DNA of 64,000 nt from contig NZ_SPQR01000005.1 of NCBI RefSeq assembly GCF_004766055.1, forward strand, positions 186,001 to 250,000. Direction: 5' to 3'. The translations under genes and the position numbers were made by a program. The notes under the pieces were generated by a model. The model was not told the origin of the DNA, did not search any database, and was given only the letters and a program-made list of their open reading frames with translations. Source of the DNA: Desulfosporosinus sp. Sb-LF (GTDB lineage: Bacteria > Bacillota > Desulfitobacteriia > Desulfitobacteriales > Desulfitobacteriaceae). Below, piece after piece: positions 16,049 to 25,260 of the stretch (position 1 is the first letter of the stretch; each line of letters starts with the position of its first letter).

Positions 16049-17872
16049 CTACTCCACTGTCACGCTCTTTGCCAAATTCCTCGGCTTATCAACGTCACAC
16101 CCCCTGGCCACGGAGACATAGTAGGACAGAAGTTGCAGCGGTATGACTGTGAGGATCGGAGAAAGCTCATCCATGGTCTCTGGAATATAGATCACATGAT
16201 CGACCGATTTCGTCAAGCTGGTGTTTCCTTTATAGGTCAGTCCAATCACTTTAGCATCCCGGGCTTTTACCTCTTTGATATTAGAAATGGTCTTTTCGTA
16301 TACATCCCGTTGGGTTGCCAGCGCAATGACGGGTGTATTTTCTGTGATCAAGGCCAATGTGCCGTGCTTTAACTCGCCAGCTGCATAGGCTTCGGCATGG
16401 ATATAGGAAATTTCCTTCAACTTCAGGGATCCTTCCATCGCCACAGCCCAATCTAACGAACGGCCAATAAAGAAGGTATCTTCCACGTTGACAAACGACT
16501 TTGCCAACTCCTTGATGAGGCTCTCTTGATCCAGGATTTCTTGGGCTTGAGCGGGAATTCTCTGCAAAGCGGTAATAATTTCCCCAATCTTTTCGGAAGG
16601 TAAAGTTCCTTTGACCTGAGCAAGATAGAGTCCAAGTAAAACCATTCCTTCCAGCTGAGTCGTGTATGCTTTCGTAGACGCTACTGCGATCTCGGGACCA
16701 GCCCAGGTGAAGATGACATCATGGGCTTCTCGGGAAACCGTGCTTCCCACGACATTAGTTACTGCAACCACGCGCGCGCCGCGGTTTTTGGCTTCACGTA
16801 GGGCCGCCAAGGTATCAGCTGTTTCTCCAGACTGGCTCACTACCACGACCAAAGTATGCTCATCCACAAGGGGTGAGCGATAGCGGAACTCCGAGGCAAT
16901 GTCCACTTCAACTGGGAGGCGTGCCCAACGTTCAATCAAAGTCTTGCCGACAAGCCCAGCATGCCAAGCAGTACCACATGCAACAATATAAACCTTGTTA
17001 ATTTGCGCCAGTTCTTCAAGGGTTAGATCCACTTCTTGAAGAACGACTTTCTGTTCTTCCAAGCGGCTCAACATCGTATCCTTCAAGGCACGAGGTTGTT
17101 CATGAATTTCCTTAAGCATGAAATGTTCATACCCGCCCTTTTCTGCGGCCACGGCATCCCACTTGACGTTATAGACTTCTTTCGTATGAGGATTTCCTTC
17201 GAAGTCTGAGACTTTTACCCCATCTTCAGTGATAACTACCATTTCTCCATCATCTAAGATATAGACTTTGCGTGTCTGGTTCAAAATCGCTGTAATGTCG
17301 CTCGCCACGAAGAACTCCCCATCTCCAAGGCCTACAACCATAGGGCTATCTTTACGAGCGGCCACCAATTTATCAGGTTCCTGGCGTCTAAGCGCGACCA
17401 TCGCATAGGACCCGCGAACCGTTTTTAAGACTTTCCGAACTGCCCCCTCAAAGTCTCCCTCATAAAAGTCTTCAAGTAAGTGGGCTAGAACTTCCGTGTC
17501 AGTTTCTGATACAAAATGATGTCCCTTTTCGATGAGCTTGTCTTTTAATTCCAGGTAATTTTCAATGATTCCATTATGCACCACCACAAAATCCTGTTTG
17601 CAATCGCAATGGGGGTGAGCATTAAGGTGTGAAGGGCGGCCATGGGTTGCCCAGCGGGTGTGTCCGATTCCAATGCACGACTGGGAATAATTCTCCCCGA
17701 GTTCTTTTTCTAAAGCGACTAATTTACCTAAACTTTTGGAAATAACAAGTTCATTTTGATCTACGACCGCTACCCCTGCCGAATCATAACCCCGATACTC
17801 TAGCTTTTTTAAGCCCTCCACCAAAATAGGAATAGCCACCTGTTTTCCAATATATCCTACAATTCCACACAT
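16049..17872 (-). CDS. glmS: Glutamine-fructose-6-phosphate aminotransferase (isomerizing)
   Basis: 607 residues. It makes glucosamine-6-phosphate from fructose-6-phosphate and glutamine, the first step to UDP-GlcNAc. The N-terminal class II amidotransferase domain begins MCGIVGYIG, with Cys2 as nucleophile; two SIS sugar-isomerase domains follow, and the conserved end is DKPRNLAKSVTVE. That end region is the sequence TnsD reads, and the Tn7-like element lies just beyond it. GAGGAG precedes ATG 17872. The ribozyme at 18076-18216 and a hairpin terminator at 17972-18006 lie in the leader, so expression is probably shut down by glucosamine-6-phosphate. Confidence 0.98.
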   Translation of the reverse strand: MCGIVGYIGKQVAIPILVEGLKKLEYRGYDSAGVAVVDQNELVISKSLGKLVALEKELGENYSQSCIGIGHTRWATHGRPSHLNAHPHCDCKQDFVVVHNGIIENYLELKDKLIEKGHHFVSETDTEVLAHLLEDFYEGDFEGAVRKVLKTVRGSYAMVALRRQEPDKLVAARKDSPMVVGLGDGEFFVASDITAILNQTRKVYILDDGEMVVITEDGVKVSDFEGNPHTKEVYNVKWDAVAAEKGGYEHFMLKEIHEQPRALKDTMLSRLEEQKVVLQEVDLTLEELAQINKVYIVACGTAWHAGLVGKTLIERWARLPVEVDIASEFRYRSPLVDEHTLVVVVSQSGETADTLAALREAKNRGARVVAVTNVVGSTVSREAHDVIFTWAGPEIAVASTKAYTTQLEGMVLLGLYLAQVKGTLPSEKIGEIITALQRIPAQAQEILDQESLIKELAKSFVNVEDTFFIGRSLDWAVAMEGSLKLKEISYIHAEAYAAGELKHGTLALITENTPVIALATQRDVYEKTISNIKEVKARDAKVIGLTYKGNTSLTKSVDHVIYIPETMDELSPILTVIPLQLLSYYVSVARGCDVDKPRNLAKSVTVE

Positions 17873-17971
17873 ATGTGTTTTGCTCCTCTCATCATACCTA
17901 TTTTTTCAATTCTAATCAATTTCAGTACTTTCTTACGCGCTTAATGAACCACAATCCCCTTTGTGTCTACC

Positions 17972-18006
17972 GTAAAAAATAAAAGTCGCCCCTACACGGA
18001 CGACTT
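17972..18006 (-). terminator. Terminator-like hairpin between ribozyme and glmS
   Basis: On the minus strand AAGTCGTCC pairs with GGGCGACTT (9 bp, one G-U) around a short loop and is followed by TTATTTTTT. It sits after the ribozyme and ~100 bp before the glmS ATG, so transcripts must read through it to express glmS. An upstream hairpin (about 18024-18066, CAAGGGG with CCCCTTG) lies between the two. Confidence 0.65.
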
Positions 18007-18075
18007 TGTTGCTTCACATTTTAGGCAATACAAGCAAGGGGGTCAAATGCACACACTATCCCCTTGTCTTGTCAA

Positions 18076-18216
18076 CTTGCTCTTTGTCCCGAGAATTACT
18101 CCTCGGTTTTAAACAAGCTTACGGTGACAAGCCACCGAGAGGGATCCGCCGAATCTTTCGATAACCCTCTTCCTCGTCGACCTTAAATCAAAATAACGAC
18201 TAAGGTCCTGGCGCTC
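18076..18216 (-). ncRNA. glmS ribozyme (glucosamine-6-phosphate-activated)
   Basis: The minus strand carries the family's conserved blocks in order: AGCGCCAGGACC, GTCGACGAGGAAGAGGGTTATCGA, TTCGGCGGATCCCTC, a P3-type stem, and a P4 stem CCGAGGAG...CTCGG followed by GACAAAGAG. Cleavage is expected between A18215 and G18214. In known members the sugar phosphate is a cofactor for cleavage, and the cut mRNA is then degraded. Placement directly upstream of glmS fits. Confidence 0.95.
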
Positions 18217-18363
18217 TAATTTTATTGCCTTCTATGAAACAATCGTCCAACCATGAAGTATTGTATTCTATGATACTTAGCGTTCTTTTGCTACTTCACC
18301 TCCTTTCAATCCTCAATAACTGGCACCTAACAATAAACTGCTAATTATTGAGACAACTTTATT

Positions 18364-18678
18364 TTAGGCGTAATCTGCCATCATTTTCTTGACACATTCT
18401 TCACAATTTAGGATCTCTCGTGAGTTTGGTAATTTACTTCTAACTGGGCATTCTGGGTGATACTGCTCGCATGCTGCACCGCCTACTTTACCTCTTGAAG
18501 AGTGCATCATCGTGACTCCCCGATACATCACTTCACATCTTGCGATACTATCTGTCTCAAGTGTCCACTCATCAAAATCGGAGAGTGCTTCCGATACTGA
18601 ATTATATTGAGAATACTCCGCATTCTTCGCAGGTATCGGGCTTACAACGACCCATATCTTATTAGGATTGTCTTTCAC
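18364..18678 (-). CDS. Small Cys-containing protein of unknown function
   Basis: 104 residues, not recognised. The N-terminal half is a possible alpha/beta fold (IWVVVSPIPA, a SVSEALSDFDEWTLE helix), and the C-terminal half has four Cys in two groups (CEQYHPEC and CEECVKKMM), which could bind a metal. The GTG start has GGGAGG 7 bases upstream. It lies between glmM and the glmS ribozyme on the same strand, with a long structured leader of its own. No signal peptide or membrane segment is seen. Confidence 0.6.
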   Translation of the reverse strand: MKDNPNKIWVVVSPIPAKNAEYSQYNSVSEALSDFDEWTLETDSIARCEVMYRGVTMMHSSRGKVGGAACEQYHPECPVRSKLPNSREILNCEECVKKMMADYA

Positions 18679-18689
18679 TTAGTTGGCCT

Positions 18690-18950
18690 CCCTTAATTAT
18701 AGCACACATCTACTGGGACAAACTCACGGCATATTCGGTATCCTATCTTTCACGTAGTCTACGCAGTATTTCCTTATCAGATAGATTCTGCGTGTCCCCA
18801 CTTTTGCGATACTATTTCACATATGCCGTAATTTGCTCTTCCATGAGACGAGTGGCTTAATTATAATCTACAAAGCTCCTTAACATCGTCGTAAGGAGAA
18901 AATACCATTTAGCACATAAACTATTATACGTGATTTAAAGAGGTATGCAA
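18690..18950 (-). promoter_or_regulatory. Promoter and long structured leader of the 104-residue gene
   Basis: On the minus strand TTGCAT (18945-18950), 16 bp, TATAAT (18923-18928) forms a good promoter. The ~230-base leader contains a hairpin CTCCTT...AAGGAG and a ~104-base region closed by the exact 9-bp pair ACGGCATAT (18726-18734) / ATATGCCGT (18821-18829), with an inner CGCAG/CTGCG stem (18762-18792). This looks like a folded regulatory RNA, but it matches no riboswitch class I can name. Confidence 0.45.
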
Positions 18951-18956
18951 TGGTAT

Positions 18957-20294
18957 TTATACATCGCACTGGACAATGATGTCAATAACTCCTTGGGCTA
19001 ATTCCTTTAATTTTTGCTGATCAGTACCTTCAGCCATGACTCGAATTAAAGGTTCTGTCCCAGAGGGGCGTACCAACACGCGGCCTCGACCACCAAGGAT
19101 TTCCTCAGCTTCTTGTACTTTGGCAAGCACTCGTTCATCTTGCATCAAGCGTTCTTTATATTGAACCTTGGCATTGATAAGTACCTGGGGTAAGCGCTGC
19201 ATGGCAGAAGCAAGCTGAGAGAGCGGAACTTGTCGTTCCTTGACAACGGCCAACAAATGTAGAGCGGTTAATAAACCATCACCTGTTGTGTTTTGATCGA
19301 GGAAAATAATATGTCCAGACTGCTCTCCACCAAGCTTTGCTCCGGTTCTGAGCAACTCTTCCATGACATAGCGGTCCCCAACTTGCGTCTGATCGACCGT
19401 GATTCCTGCCTCTTTCAACGCAAGATGAAGGCCAAGGTTACTCATGACGGTGACCACTACAGAATTTTGAGCTAAGGTTCCTTTCGCCTTTTGGGCTAAG
19501 GCACAAATTACCATGATGAAATCCCCATCTAAGATGTTCCCTTGTTCATCCACCACAATAAGACGATCGGCATCTCCATCATTTGCCAGCCCCAGGTCGG
19601 CGTTATGTTCTAACACAGCCCTTTGCAACTGTTCAGGATGGGTCGAACCACAACCAGCATTAATATTCACACCGTCTGGCGTATTAAAAATAGGGACAAC
19701 CTCTATCCCTAATTCTCGCAAAACCTCGGGGCCAACATACGACGCTGCTCCATTAGCACAATCTAAAACGACTTTAAGCCCATCTAGACGTCCCACGGTC
19801 GATTTAAGGAAATCTATATAGCGACGTCCCGCATCGGGTACTTCAATGACCCGTCCGATCTCTCCGCCAATCGGAACCTCCCAAGGTTTCTCTTCGTTCA
19901 AGACAATCCGTTCAATTTCATCTTCAATGGAATCTGGTAATTTATACCCTGTCGAATCAAAGAACTTAATCCCGTTATCTTGGACAGGGTTGTGGGACGC
20001 TGAAATCACGACCCCTGCACTGACATCGAGGGTTCGTGTTAAGAGGGCAATTCCCGGTGTAGGTAAGACACCCACTCGCAAAACATCCGCTCCGACAGAG
20101 CAAATTCCAGCGACAAGTGCAGCCTCCAGCATATCTCCAGAAATCCTGGTATCTTTGCCGATCACAATTCTAGGATGTGGATGCTCCTTACTCAAGACGT
20201 AGGCGCCCGCTTGCCCAAGGCGAAAAGCGAGGCTCGATGTCAATTGGCTATTAGCAACACCACGTACCCCATCGGTCCCAAAGAGTCGACCCAA
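18957..20294 (-). CDS. glmM: Phosphoglucosamine mutase
   Basis: 445 residues, full length. It converts glucosamine-6-phosphate to glucosamine-1-phosphate. The phosphoserine loop is VISASHNP (Ser100), the metal loop [11 protein letters not shown] lies near residue 240, the sugar loop GGEQSGHI near 325, and the phosphate loop [14 protein letters not shown] near 410. The start is TTG, 8 bases after GGGAGG. It is the last gene of cdaA-cdaR-(FAD protein)-glmM, an arrangement that links c-di-AMP synthesis to wall precursor supply; in Bacillus GlmM binds and inhibits CdaA. Confidence 0.97.
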   Translation of the reverse strand: MGRLFGTDGVRGVANSQLTSSLAFRLGQAGAYVLSKEHPHPRIVIGKDTRISGDMLEAALVAGICSVGADVLRVGVLPTPGIALLTRTLDVSAGVVISASHNPVQDNGIKFFDSTGYKLPDSIEDEIERIVLNEEKPWEVPIGGEIGRVIEVPDAGRRYIDFLKSTVGRLDGLKVVLDCANGAASYVGPEVLRELGIEVVPIFNTPDGVNINAGCGSTHPEQLQRAVLEHNADLGLANDGDADRLIVVDEQGNILDGDFIMVICALAQKAKGTLAQNSVVVTVMSNLGLHLALKEAGITVDQTQVGDRYVMEELLRTGAKLGGEQSGHIIFLDQNTTGDGLLTALHLLAVVKERQVPLSQLASAMQRLPQVLINAKVQYKERLMQDERVLAKVQEAEEILGGRGRVLVRPSGTEPLIRVMAEGTDQQKLKELAQGVIDIIVQCDV

Positions 20295-20384
20295 GTCTTT
20301 TCCCTCCCTTCATTTCTTATTATATTTAGTTCTCCTAGAAATGTTATCAAATCTCTAATACTATTTAGACACATCTTCTCTATT

Positions 20385-21983
20385 CTACCCTACCTGGGCA
20401 TATTGCGCCATAAGATATTCTGCCATTCTTATACCATCGACTGCGGCACTCGTAATTCCCCCGGCATACCCCGCTCCTTCGCCCGCCGGATATAGCCCTG
20501 CCAAGCTTAACGATTCTCCTTGCCCATTACGAACAATGCGAATGGGAGAGCTTGTCCTTGTCTCAACCCCTGTCAAGGTCGCCTTATCTCCGGCAAATCC
20601 TTTGATTTTACCATTAAAAACCCGAAGTGCTCGGCCTAGCACATCCCCTACCTGAGTCGGGAGGACGGTATGCAACTCACAAGGCACAATACCAGGAGTA
20701 TACGTCGCTGATAGGTCAAAGTGATCCGACACGCGACTTTCCAAAAAGTCCACAACTCGTTGTGCCGGGGCCTTATAATCTCTTCCTCCTGCCAAAAACG
20801 CCTTATGTTCCCACTCCCTTTGAAAGGCTAGACCTGCGAGTGGATGCGCTGTCGGAAAATCGTCCGCACCGACGGTCACCACAATAGCACTGTTAGCGAC
20901 CTTCGTATCCCGATCATATCCGCTCATACCATTCGTGACTACCCCGCCCTCTTCCGAAGCGGCTGCCACGACCTTTCCTCCGGGACACATGCAAAAAGCA
21001 TAGGCCCCTCGACCTGTCCTCACATCCTGATACGTCAGCTGATAATCCGCCGGACCGACATGAGGATGTTCTTCGATTCCGTACTGAGAGTAATTGATAA
21101 GGGACTGTGGATGCTCTACTCGCAGACCTATCGCGAACCCTTTTTTCTCCAGCATTACCTTTGAATCATATAAAAACTCATAAACATCACGAGCACTGTG
21201 CCCAATAGCAAGGATGACCGCCTCGGCAGGAATTTCTTCCCCGTCAACAATAACCCTTTGCAAACGTCCTGAGGACGACATTAACCCAGTGACTTTAGAC
21301 CGGAAGCGAACCTCGCCACCTAGCGACTCGATCTCCCTCCGAATTCCTTTGACGACATCTTTCAGAATATCCGTCCCGATATGCGGTTTGGCTAAATATA
21401 GGATCTCTGAGGGCGCACCGTGCTTGACGAAGGTTTCCAAAACCTCTGAAATCTTGCGGTCTTGAATTCGAGTTGTGAGCTTACCATCCGAGAAAGTTCC
21501 CGCTCCACCTTCGCCGAATTGCACATTGCTCTCAGTGTCTAACTTCCCTGTATCCCAAAATTCCTGAACTTTGCGTGAGCGTTCCTCAACAGGGTCCCCA
21601 CGTTCCAGCACAAGCGGAGCATACCCTCTTCGGGCTAAGGCTAATGCAGCGAAATACCCCGCTGGTCCAGCTCCGATCACCACAGGGCGAGATTTAAGCG
21701 TTTTAGTGGGCTCAGGCCAGAGCACAGGAACCTCCATTGGAACTTCCTTCAGACCTGGAACCCGGTCTAAAATTCGGCTTACTTCTGTGTTTGGAATGTC
21801 AAGGGATAACTGAATCGTATAGACGAACGCAAGATAGGGTTTTTTTCGGGCATCTAACGACCGACGCAAAAAACGAAGACCGTTGATTGTCTCTTCAGGA
21901 ACTTTTAGTTTACGAGCCATGGTAGTCTTTAACAACGCATCTTCTTCGACAGGGATTCTCAAATTCGTCCATAGTAACTCCAC
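20385..21983 (-). CDS. NAD(P)/FAD-dependent oxidoreductase, COG2509 family
   Basis: 532 residues. A ~95-residue N-terminal domain (KARKKPYLAFVYTI-like segment) precedes a Rossmann fold with GAGPAGYFAALALARRG, the FGEGGAGTFSDGKLTTRI motif, and a C-terminal FAD contact GLYPAGEGAGYAGGI. Members are soluble flavoproteins of unknown substrate, common in Firmicutes. It lies 4 bp downstream of cdaR and 90 bp before glmM on the same strand. The GGAGTFSDGKL motif is shared with the transposon cargo flavoprotein at 4885-6618, but that protein lacks this N-terminal domain and has a different C-terminus. Confidence 0.88.
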   Translation of the reverse strand: MELLWTNLRIPVEEDALLKTTMARKLKVPEETINGLRFLRRSLDARKKPYLAFVYTIQLSLDIPNTEVSRILDRVPGLKEVPMEVPVLWPEPTKTLKSRPVVIGAGPAGYFAALALARRGYAPLVLERGDPVEERSRKVQEFWDTGKLDTESNVQFGEGGAGTFSDGKLTTRIQDRKISEVLETFVKHGAPSEILYLAKPHIGTDILKDVVKGIRREIESLGGEVRFRSKVTGLMSSSGRLQRVIVDGEEIPAEAVILAIGHSARDVYEFLYDSKVMLEKKGFAIGLRVEHPQSLINYSQYGIEEHPHVGPADYQLTYQDVRTGRGAYAFCMCPGGKVVAAASEEGGVVTNGMSGYDRDTKVANSAIVVTVGADDFPTAHPLAGLAFQREWEHKAFLAGGRDYKAPAQRVVDFLESRVSDHFDLSATYTPGIVPCELHTVLPTQVGDVLGRALRVFNGKIKGFAGDKATLTGVETRTSSPIRIVRNGQGESLSLAGLYPAGEGAGYAGGITSAAVDGIRMAEYLMAQYAQVG

Positions 21984-21987
21984 GTAA

Positions 21988-23229
21988 TTATTCTGCTCCT
22001 TTTACTAAATGAGCTTTGAGATTATAGCTCACTTGTGGTGTTGTAGGCATTGTCACACCCGGTGGAAGTTGCCAGAAAACCTTAGTATTCGCATAACTTC
22101 CCGCCGCTTGACCGGAGGCGTCAACCCAGAGTTGAATCTGATCAGCTTTGACATCTTTCAAGATGTCAGAAAGACCTTCGACCACAATATTAACAGGGGT
22201 CGCTGCTGGGTCTTGTTCTAGACCTGCCCCAATATTTCGGATTTGAACCGGTACGTTGGGAATTTCTTTTTGAATGACTCCGGGGCCTATTTGGGCGATA
22301 ACACTTAAGGCTGTTCCGTCAGGAAAAGTGATCCCTTGTGGCAAGGTTACTTTATCGGAAGGGATCTGGAACACTTTATCCTCGGTAAGGTTACTAATAT
22401 CTACAGGACCAAGATTTAAGGAATCAAATCCTTTCAAGGCCTGAGTAGCACCCAAAACTTGCACACTGGCTGGAGAGGGTACTAAGGAACGTAAGACCTT
22501 GCCTTGTGCAGGTGTCCCGTTGCTCGTGGCTTTAAGGGGAACCATCTTCGACGAAAGACCTTTCAGCATTACAGGATTAATCACATCCACGCTACTCGGA
22601 GAAGCACTTAAAATGTCGACACTGGGGTTCGGTCCGAAAATGAGTTTACCCTCTTTATCACGAAAACTCACTGGGCGAGAAACTTGAATCGTATCAGTGG
22701 CACCTGTTGCACTGACTTCTACGGTTACTTTGTTGAGTGTGGCAAGTATAGAACTCGGTCCACGTACATTCACAGCCGTGGGTTTGACGAAGGGGGTTCC
22801 CATCTGATAACCTTCCGCTGGACTGCCCGTAACGAGGGCCTCGACCGGAATCATCTTCTCCTGCACAGTATCTAGTTGCAGCTTAACGTCAACAGGTTGA
22901 AGATCAACCACTTTTGTTCCTGGTGGAGTGTTGACTTTAATCGTATATGTGTGTTCCCCGGGTGTACCTCCAGATAGATCAATCTCCGCATATAAATCCT
23001 TTATATTGGCACTGGGATTGATCCCCTGTAAACGAATTCTGACTGAAGGAAGACGGGTCAAAACGACCATGTTTTGAGGCAGTCCATTGTCTACGAGCGG
23101 AATCGTGAGTGTTTGTTCACCGGTCAGCGTATCGGGTGAACCTTGATTCATCACAAAAAGCCAAAAGATGATCGCAAATAGGAACGAAATCCCCTTGACC
23201 CCGAGGTTGCGCCGAAACATTTTATGCAT
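21988..23229 (-). CDS. cdaR: YbbR-domain regulator of CdaA
   Basis: 413 residues. One N-terminal membrane helix (GISFLFAIIFWLFVMN) is followed by four extracytoplasmic YbbR domains, each with the pattern ...VNVRGPSSILATLNKV... CdaR partners with CdaA in the membrane and modulates c-di-AMP synthesis. The gene begins 6 bp after cdaA on the same strand. The identity is clear from the YbbR repeats and the neighbour. Confidence 0.94.
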   Translation of the reverse strand: MHKMFRRNLGVKGISFLFAIIFWLFVMNQGSPDTLTGEQTLTIPLVDNGLPQNMVVLTRLPSVRIRLQGINPSANIKDLYAEIDLSGGTPGEHTYTIKVNTPPGTKVVDLQPVDVKLQLDTVQEKMIPVEALVTGSPAEGYQMGTPFVKPTAVNVRGPSSILATLNKVTVEVSATGATDTIQVSRPVSFRDKEGKLIFGPNPSVDILSASPSSVDVINPVMLKGLSSKMVPLKATSNGTPAQGKVLRSLVPSPASVQVLGATQALKGFDSLNLGPVDISNLTEDKVFQIPSDKVTLPQGITFPDGTALSVIAQIGPGVIQKEIPNVPVQIRNIGAGLEQDPAATPVNIVVEGLSDILKDVKADQIQLWVDASGQAAGSYANTKVFWQLPPGVTMPTTPQVSYNLKAHLVKGAE

Positions 23230-23235
23230 GGGCCA

Positions 23236-24045
23236 TCACCTCCAAAATGAACTAAATGAAAAGGAGGTACTCTTTATTTCGAGTTCCCTCAGCAATAATT
23301 CCCGTAACATTTTATCATCGACAAAACGCGTAAGGGTTCCGTCAATTCCTACAGAGATCGCCCCTGTTTCCTCAGAGACCACGATAGCCAAAGAGTCGGT
23401 AATTTCCGTCAACCCTAAAGCAGCCCGATGGCGTGTACCTAAGTCTTTTTGAATATTAGGATTGACGGATAACGGGAGAAAACAACCAGCCGCTGCCACA
23501 CGATCCTGCCGAATAATCACAGCACCATCATGCAACGGGGTATTGGGAATAAAGATATTGACTAAAAATTCAGAGGATACCATTCCATCAATCTTGATCC
23601 CAGTTTCTACAAAATCTTGAACTCCTGTTTTCCGTTCGAGCACAATCAAAGCCCCGATACGAGTCTTGGAGAGAACTTGCGTACAACGCACTAATTCTTC
23701 GACCACTTGTTCCAGATTATCCACTCCAGGGGTTAAGGGATGGCGTGTAAAAAAGCTCCCTCTTCCTAGTTGCTCCAATGCCTTTCTAAGTTCAGGTTGG
23801 AAAACGACCGGTATCGCTACGACAAACATCTGTAAAAGTTTATCCAACAACCAACTAATAGTTCTTAGTTGGAAATATCTAGCAAGTAGCGAAACGGCCA
23901 GAAGGACCATAACTCCCTTGACCAACTGCACAGCCCGTGTACGCTTAATGAGCATGTAGAATTGGTAGAAGACCACTGCTACAACGATAATATCGATCGC
24001 ACTTCGCAACCCAAAATTTTGAAATTGAGATAAGAATTCTGCCAT
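23236..24045 (-). CDS. cdaA: Diadenylate cyclase CdaA
   Basis: 269 residues: three N-terminal membrane helices (~15-85), then the DAC domain with the DGA motif (173-175, LHDGAVII) and RHR motif (205-207, GTRHRAALG), both needed to bind and join two ATP into c-di-AMP. GGGGGGAG lies just before the ATG. It is first in the cdaA-cdaR-FAD-glmM run. c-di-AMP controls potassium uptake and turgor; a KimA-like permease occurs at 56269. Confidence 0.96.
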   Translation of the reverse strand: MAEFLSQFQNFGLRSAIDIIVVAVVFYQFYMLIKRTRAVQLVKGVMVLLAVSLLARYFQLRTISWLLDKLLQMFVVAIPVVFQPELRKALEQLGRGSFFTRHPLTPGVDNLEQVVEELVRCTQVLSKTRIGALIVLERKTGVQDFVETGIKIDGMVSSEFLVNIFIPNTPLHDGAVIIRQDRVAAAGCFLPLSVNPNIQKDLGTRHRAALGLTEITDSLAIVVSEETGAISVGIDGTLTRFVDDKMLRELLLRELEIKSTSFSFSSFWR

Positions 24046-24152
24046 GGTCTCCCCCCTTTCTGGTGCACAGTAAACTTGCTTTATTGGACTACTATACGTT
24101 TCTACATAAATGCGAGAAATCCTTGCCTTTATAAATATTTCTTTACGCTATC

Positions 24153-25181
24153 TCAAATGATCCCCATGCCAGCAAGAAGCCCAAAACAACCTGTCAACAT
24201 CATATCCCCATAGGGGGCAGCTTCATACCAACCCAGCGGTTTTGCCATACTTCTCCGAGGACCTGTTACTACGACAAAGTCCCAGCCTGGACGCATTTCC
24301 GGATGAAGAGTTGCGCCATGCCCACCCTGATCAAAAACTTCCGCATTGGTTAATTCTGCGGACTGAAAACGTTGAATCAAGTTGGCTAGAGACTCTAGAT
24401 TAAGCATACCTGTATGGTGCTCGAAAATTCCGTAAACCCGATTCCCGCGAATGGCTGCTGCAAGGGTGTGCGAATTGCCAATATTAACTGCCAAGATCCC
24501 TTGATCCAGATAGGGTTTTACCAAGGAGTCAGACATGATTCCCAAGAGCGCTGCGGTCCCGGTATCTGTCACGATAGCCTCGGGCATAATCTCTCGTACT
24601 GCACGCATCCGCGTGTAAACCTCCGGGATATTCTGGGTAAACACCAACTTGCGCAAGTCACCCCCCTGAATCACAAACTCCTCCCAGAGTCTAAAACGTA
24701 GAGTTCGGTTACTTTCGGTGACACTGAACCCGTGATCCTGTAAGGCAACAGCTAACCTTTGAGGGTATTCTAAGTCAAACGCTTCAATAGCCTGTCTCAA
24801 AGAAAACGTATCGATATCTCCTAACCAAATGGAAGTGATGAATTCAGATTCTGCAACTTCTTCGCGAAGCTGTATTCCCATCCCCTCTACTAGAGCCAGG
24901 TTATCGTTAAAGGTTAACGCTGCCTGTGGAGTTGCATAGGCTTTAAGACCCGATGTCAAATGCTTTTTCAGGGCTAGAGCGCACGCGCCACCACCCATCA
25001 AATGTCCCTGTAGGAAAACATCCTTGCCCTCATCTGTAGCTACACGAATTTGTGCCGCAACAGTCTGTGTTCGGCTGGGAACGATAAACTTTGGACAGTT
25101 TTCTATATTTTTCCCAGGTTGATAGAGAAGAATATCTTGGGTGCCGGACCCGACATCAATAATTAACACACTTTCTGTCAT
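24153..25181 (-). CDS. DUF1786 family protein (actin-like ATPase fold)
   Basis: 342 residues. The start MTESVLIIDVGSGTQDILLY is the phosphate-1 loop of the Hsp70/actin fold and is typical of COG4012/DUF1786. A second GxG segment (AVNIGNSHTLAA) lies near residue 225. The function is unknown; some databases call it a pyruvate formate-lyase activating enzyme-related protein without proof. GGAGGG lies 7 bases before ATG. It lies between the cda genes and the DUF362 gene, all on the same strand. Confidence 0.85.
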   Translation of the reverse strand: MTESVLIIDVGSGTQDILLYQPGKNIENCPKFIVPSRTQTVAAQIRVATDEGKDVFLQGHLMGGGACALALKKHLTSGLKAYATPQAALTFNDNLALVEGMGIQLREEVAESEFITSIWLGDIDTFSLRQAIEAFDLEYPQRLAVALQDHGFSVTESNRTLRFRLWEEFVIQGGDLRKLVFTQNIPEVYTRMRAVREIMPEAIVTDTGTAALLGIMSDSLVKPYLDQGILAVNIGNSHTLAAAIRGNRVYGIFEHHTGMLNLESLANLIQRFQSAELTNAEVFDQGGHGATLHPEMRPGWDFVVVTGPRRSMAKPLGWYEAAPYGDMMLTGCFGLLAGMGII

Positions 25182-25260
25182 TTACATACCCTCCACCAAC
25201 AAGACTTAACCACCTTATGCGTCTTTTTTGACAGTTATACCATCAGACCGGCTTCAACCG

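Noticed and set aside
18726-18829. c-di-GMP, TPP, THF or fluoride riboswitch in the leader of the 104-residue gene
   Set aside because: The nested stems look regulatory, but the conserved sequence blocks of these classes are absent; kept as an unassigned leader.
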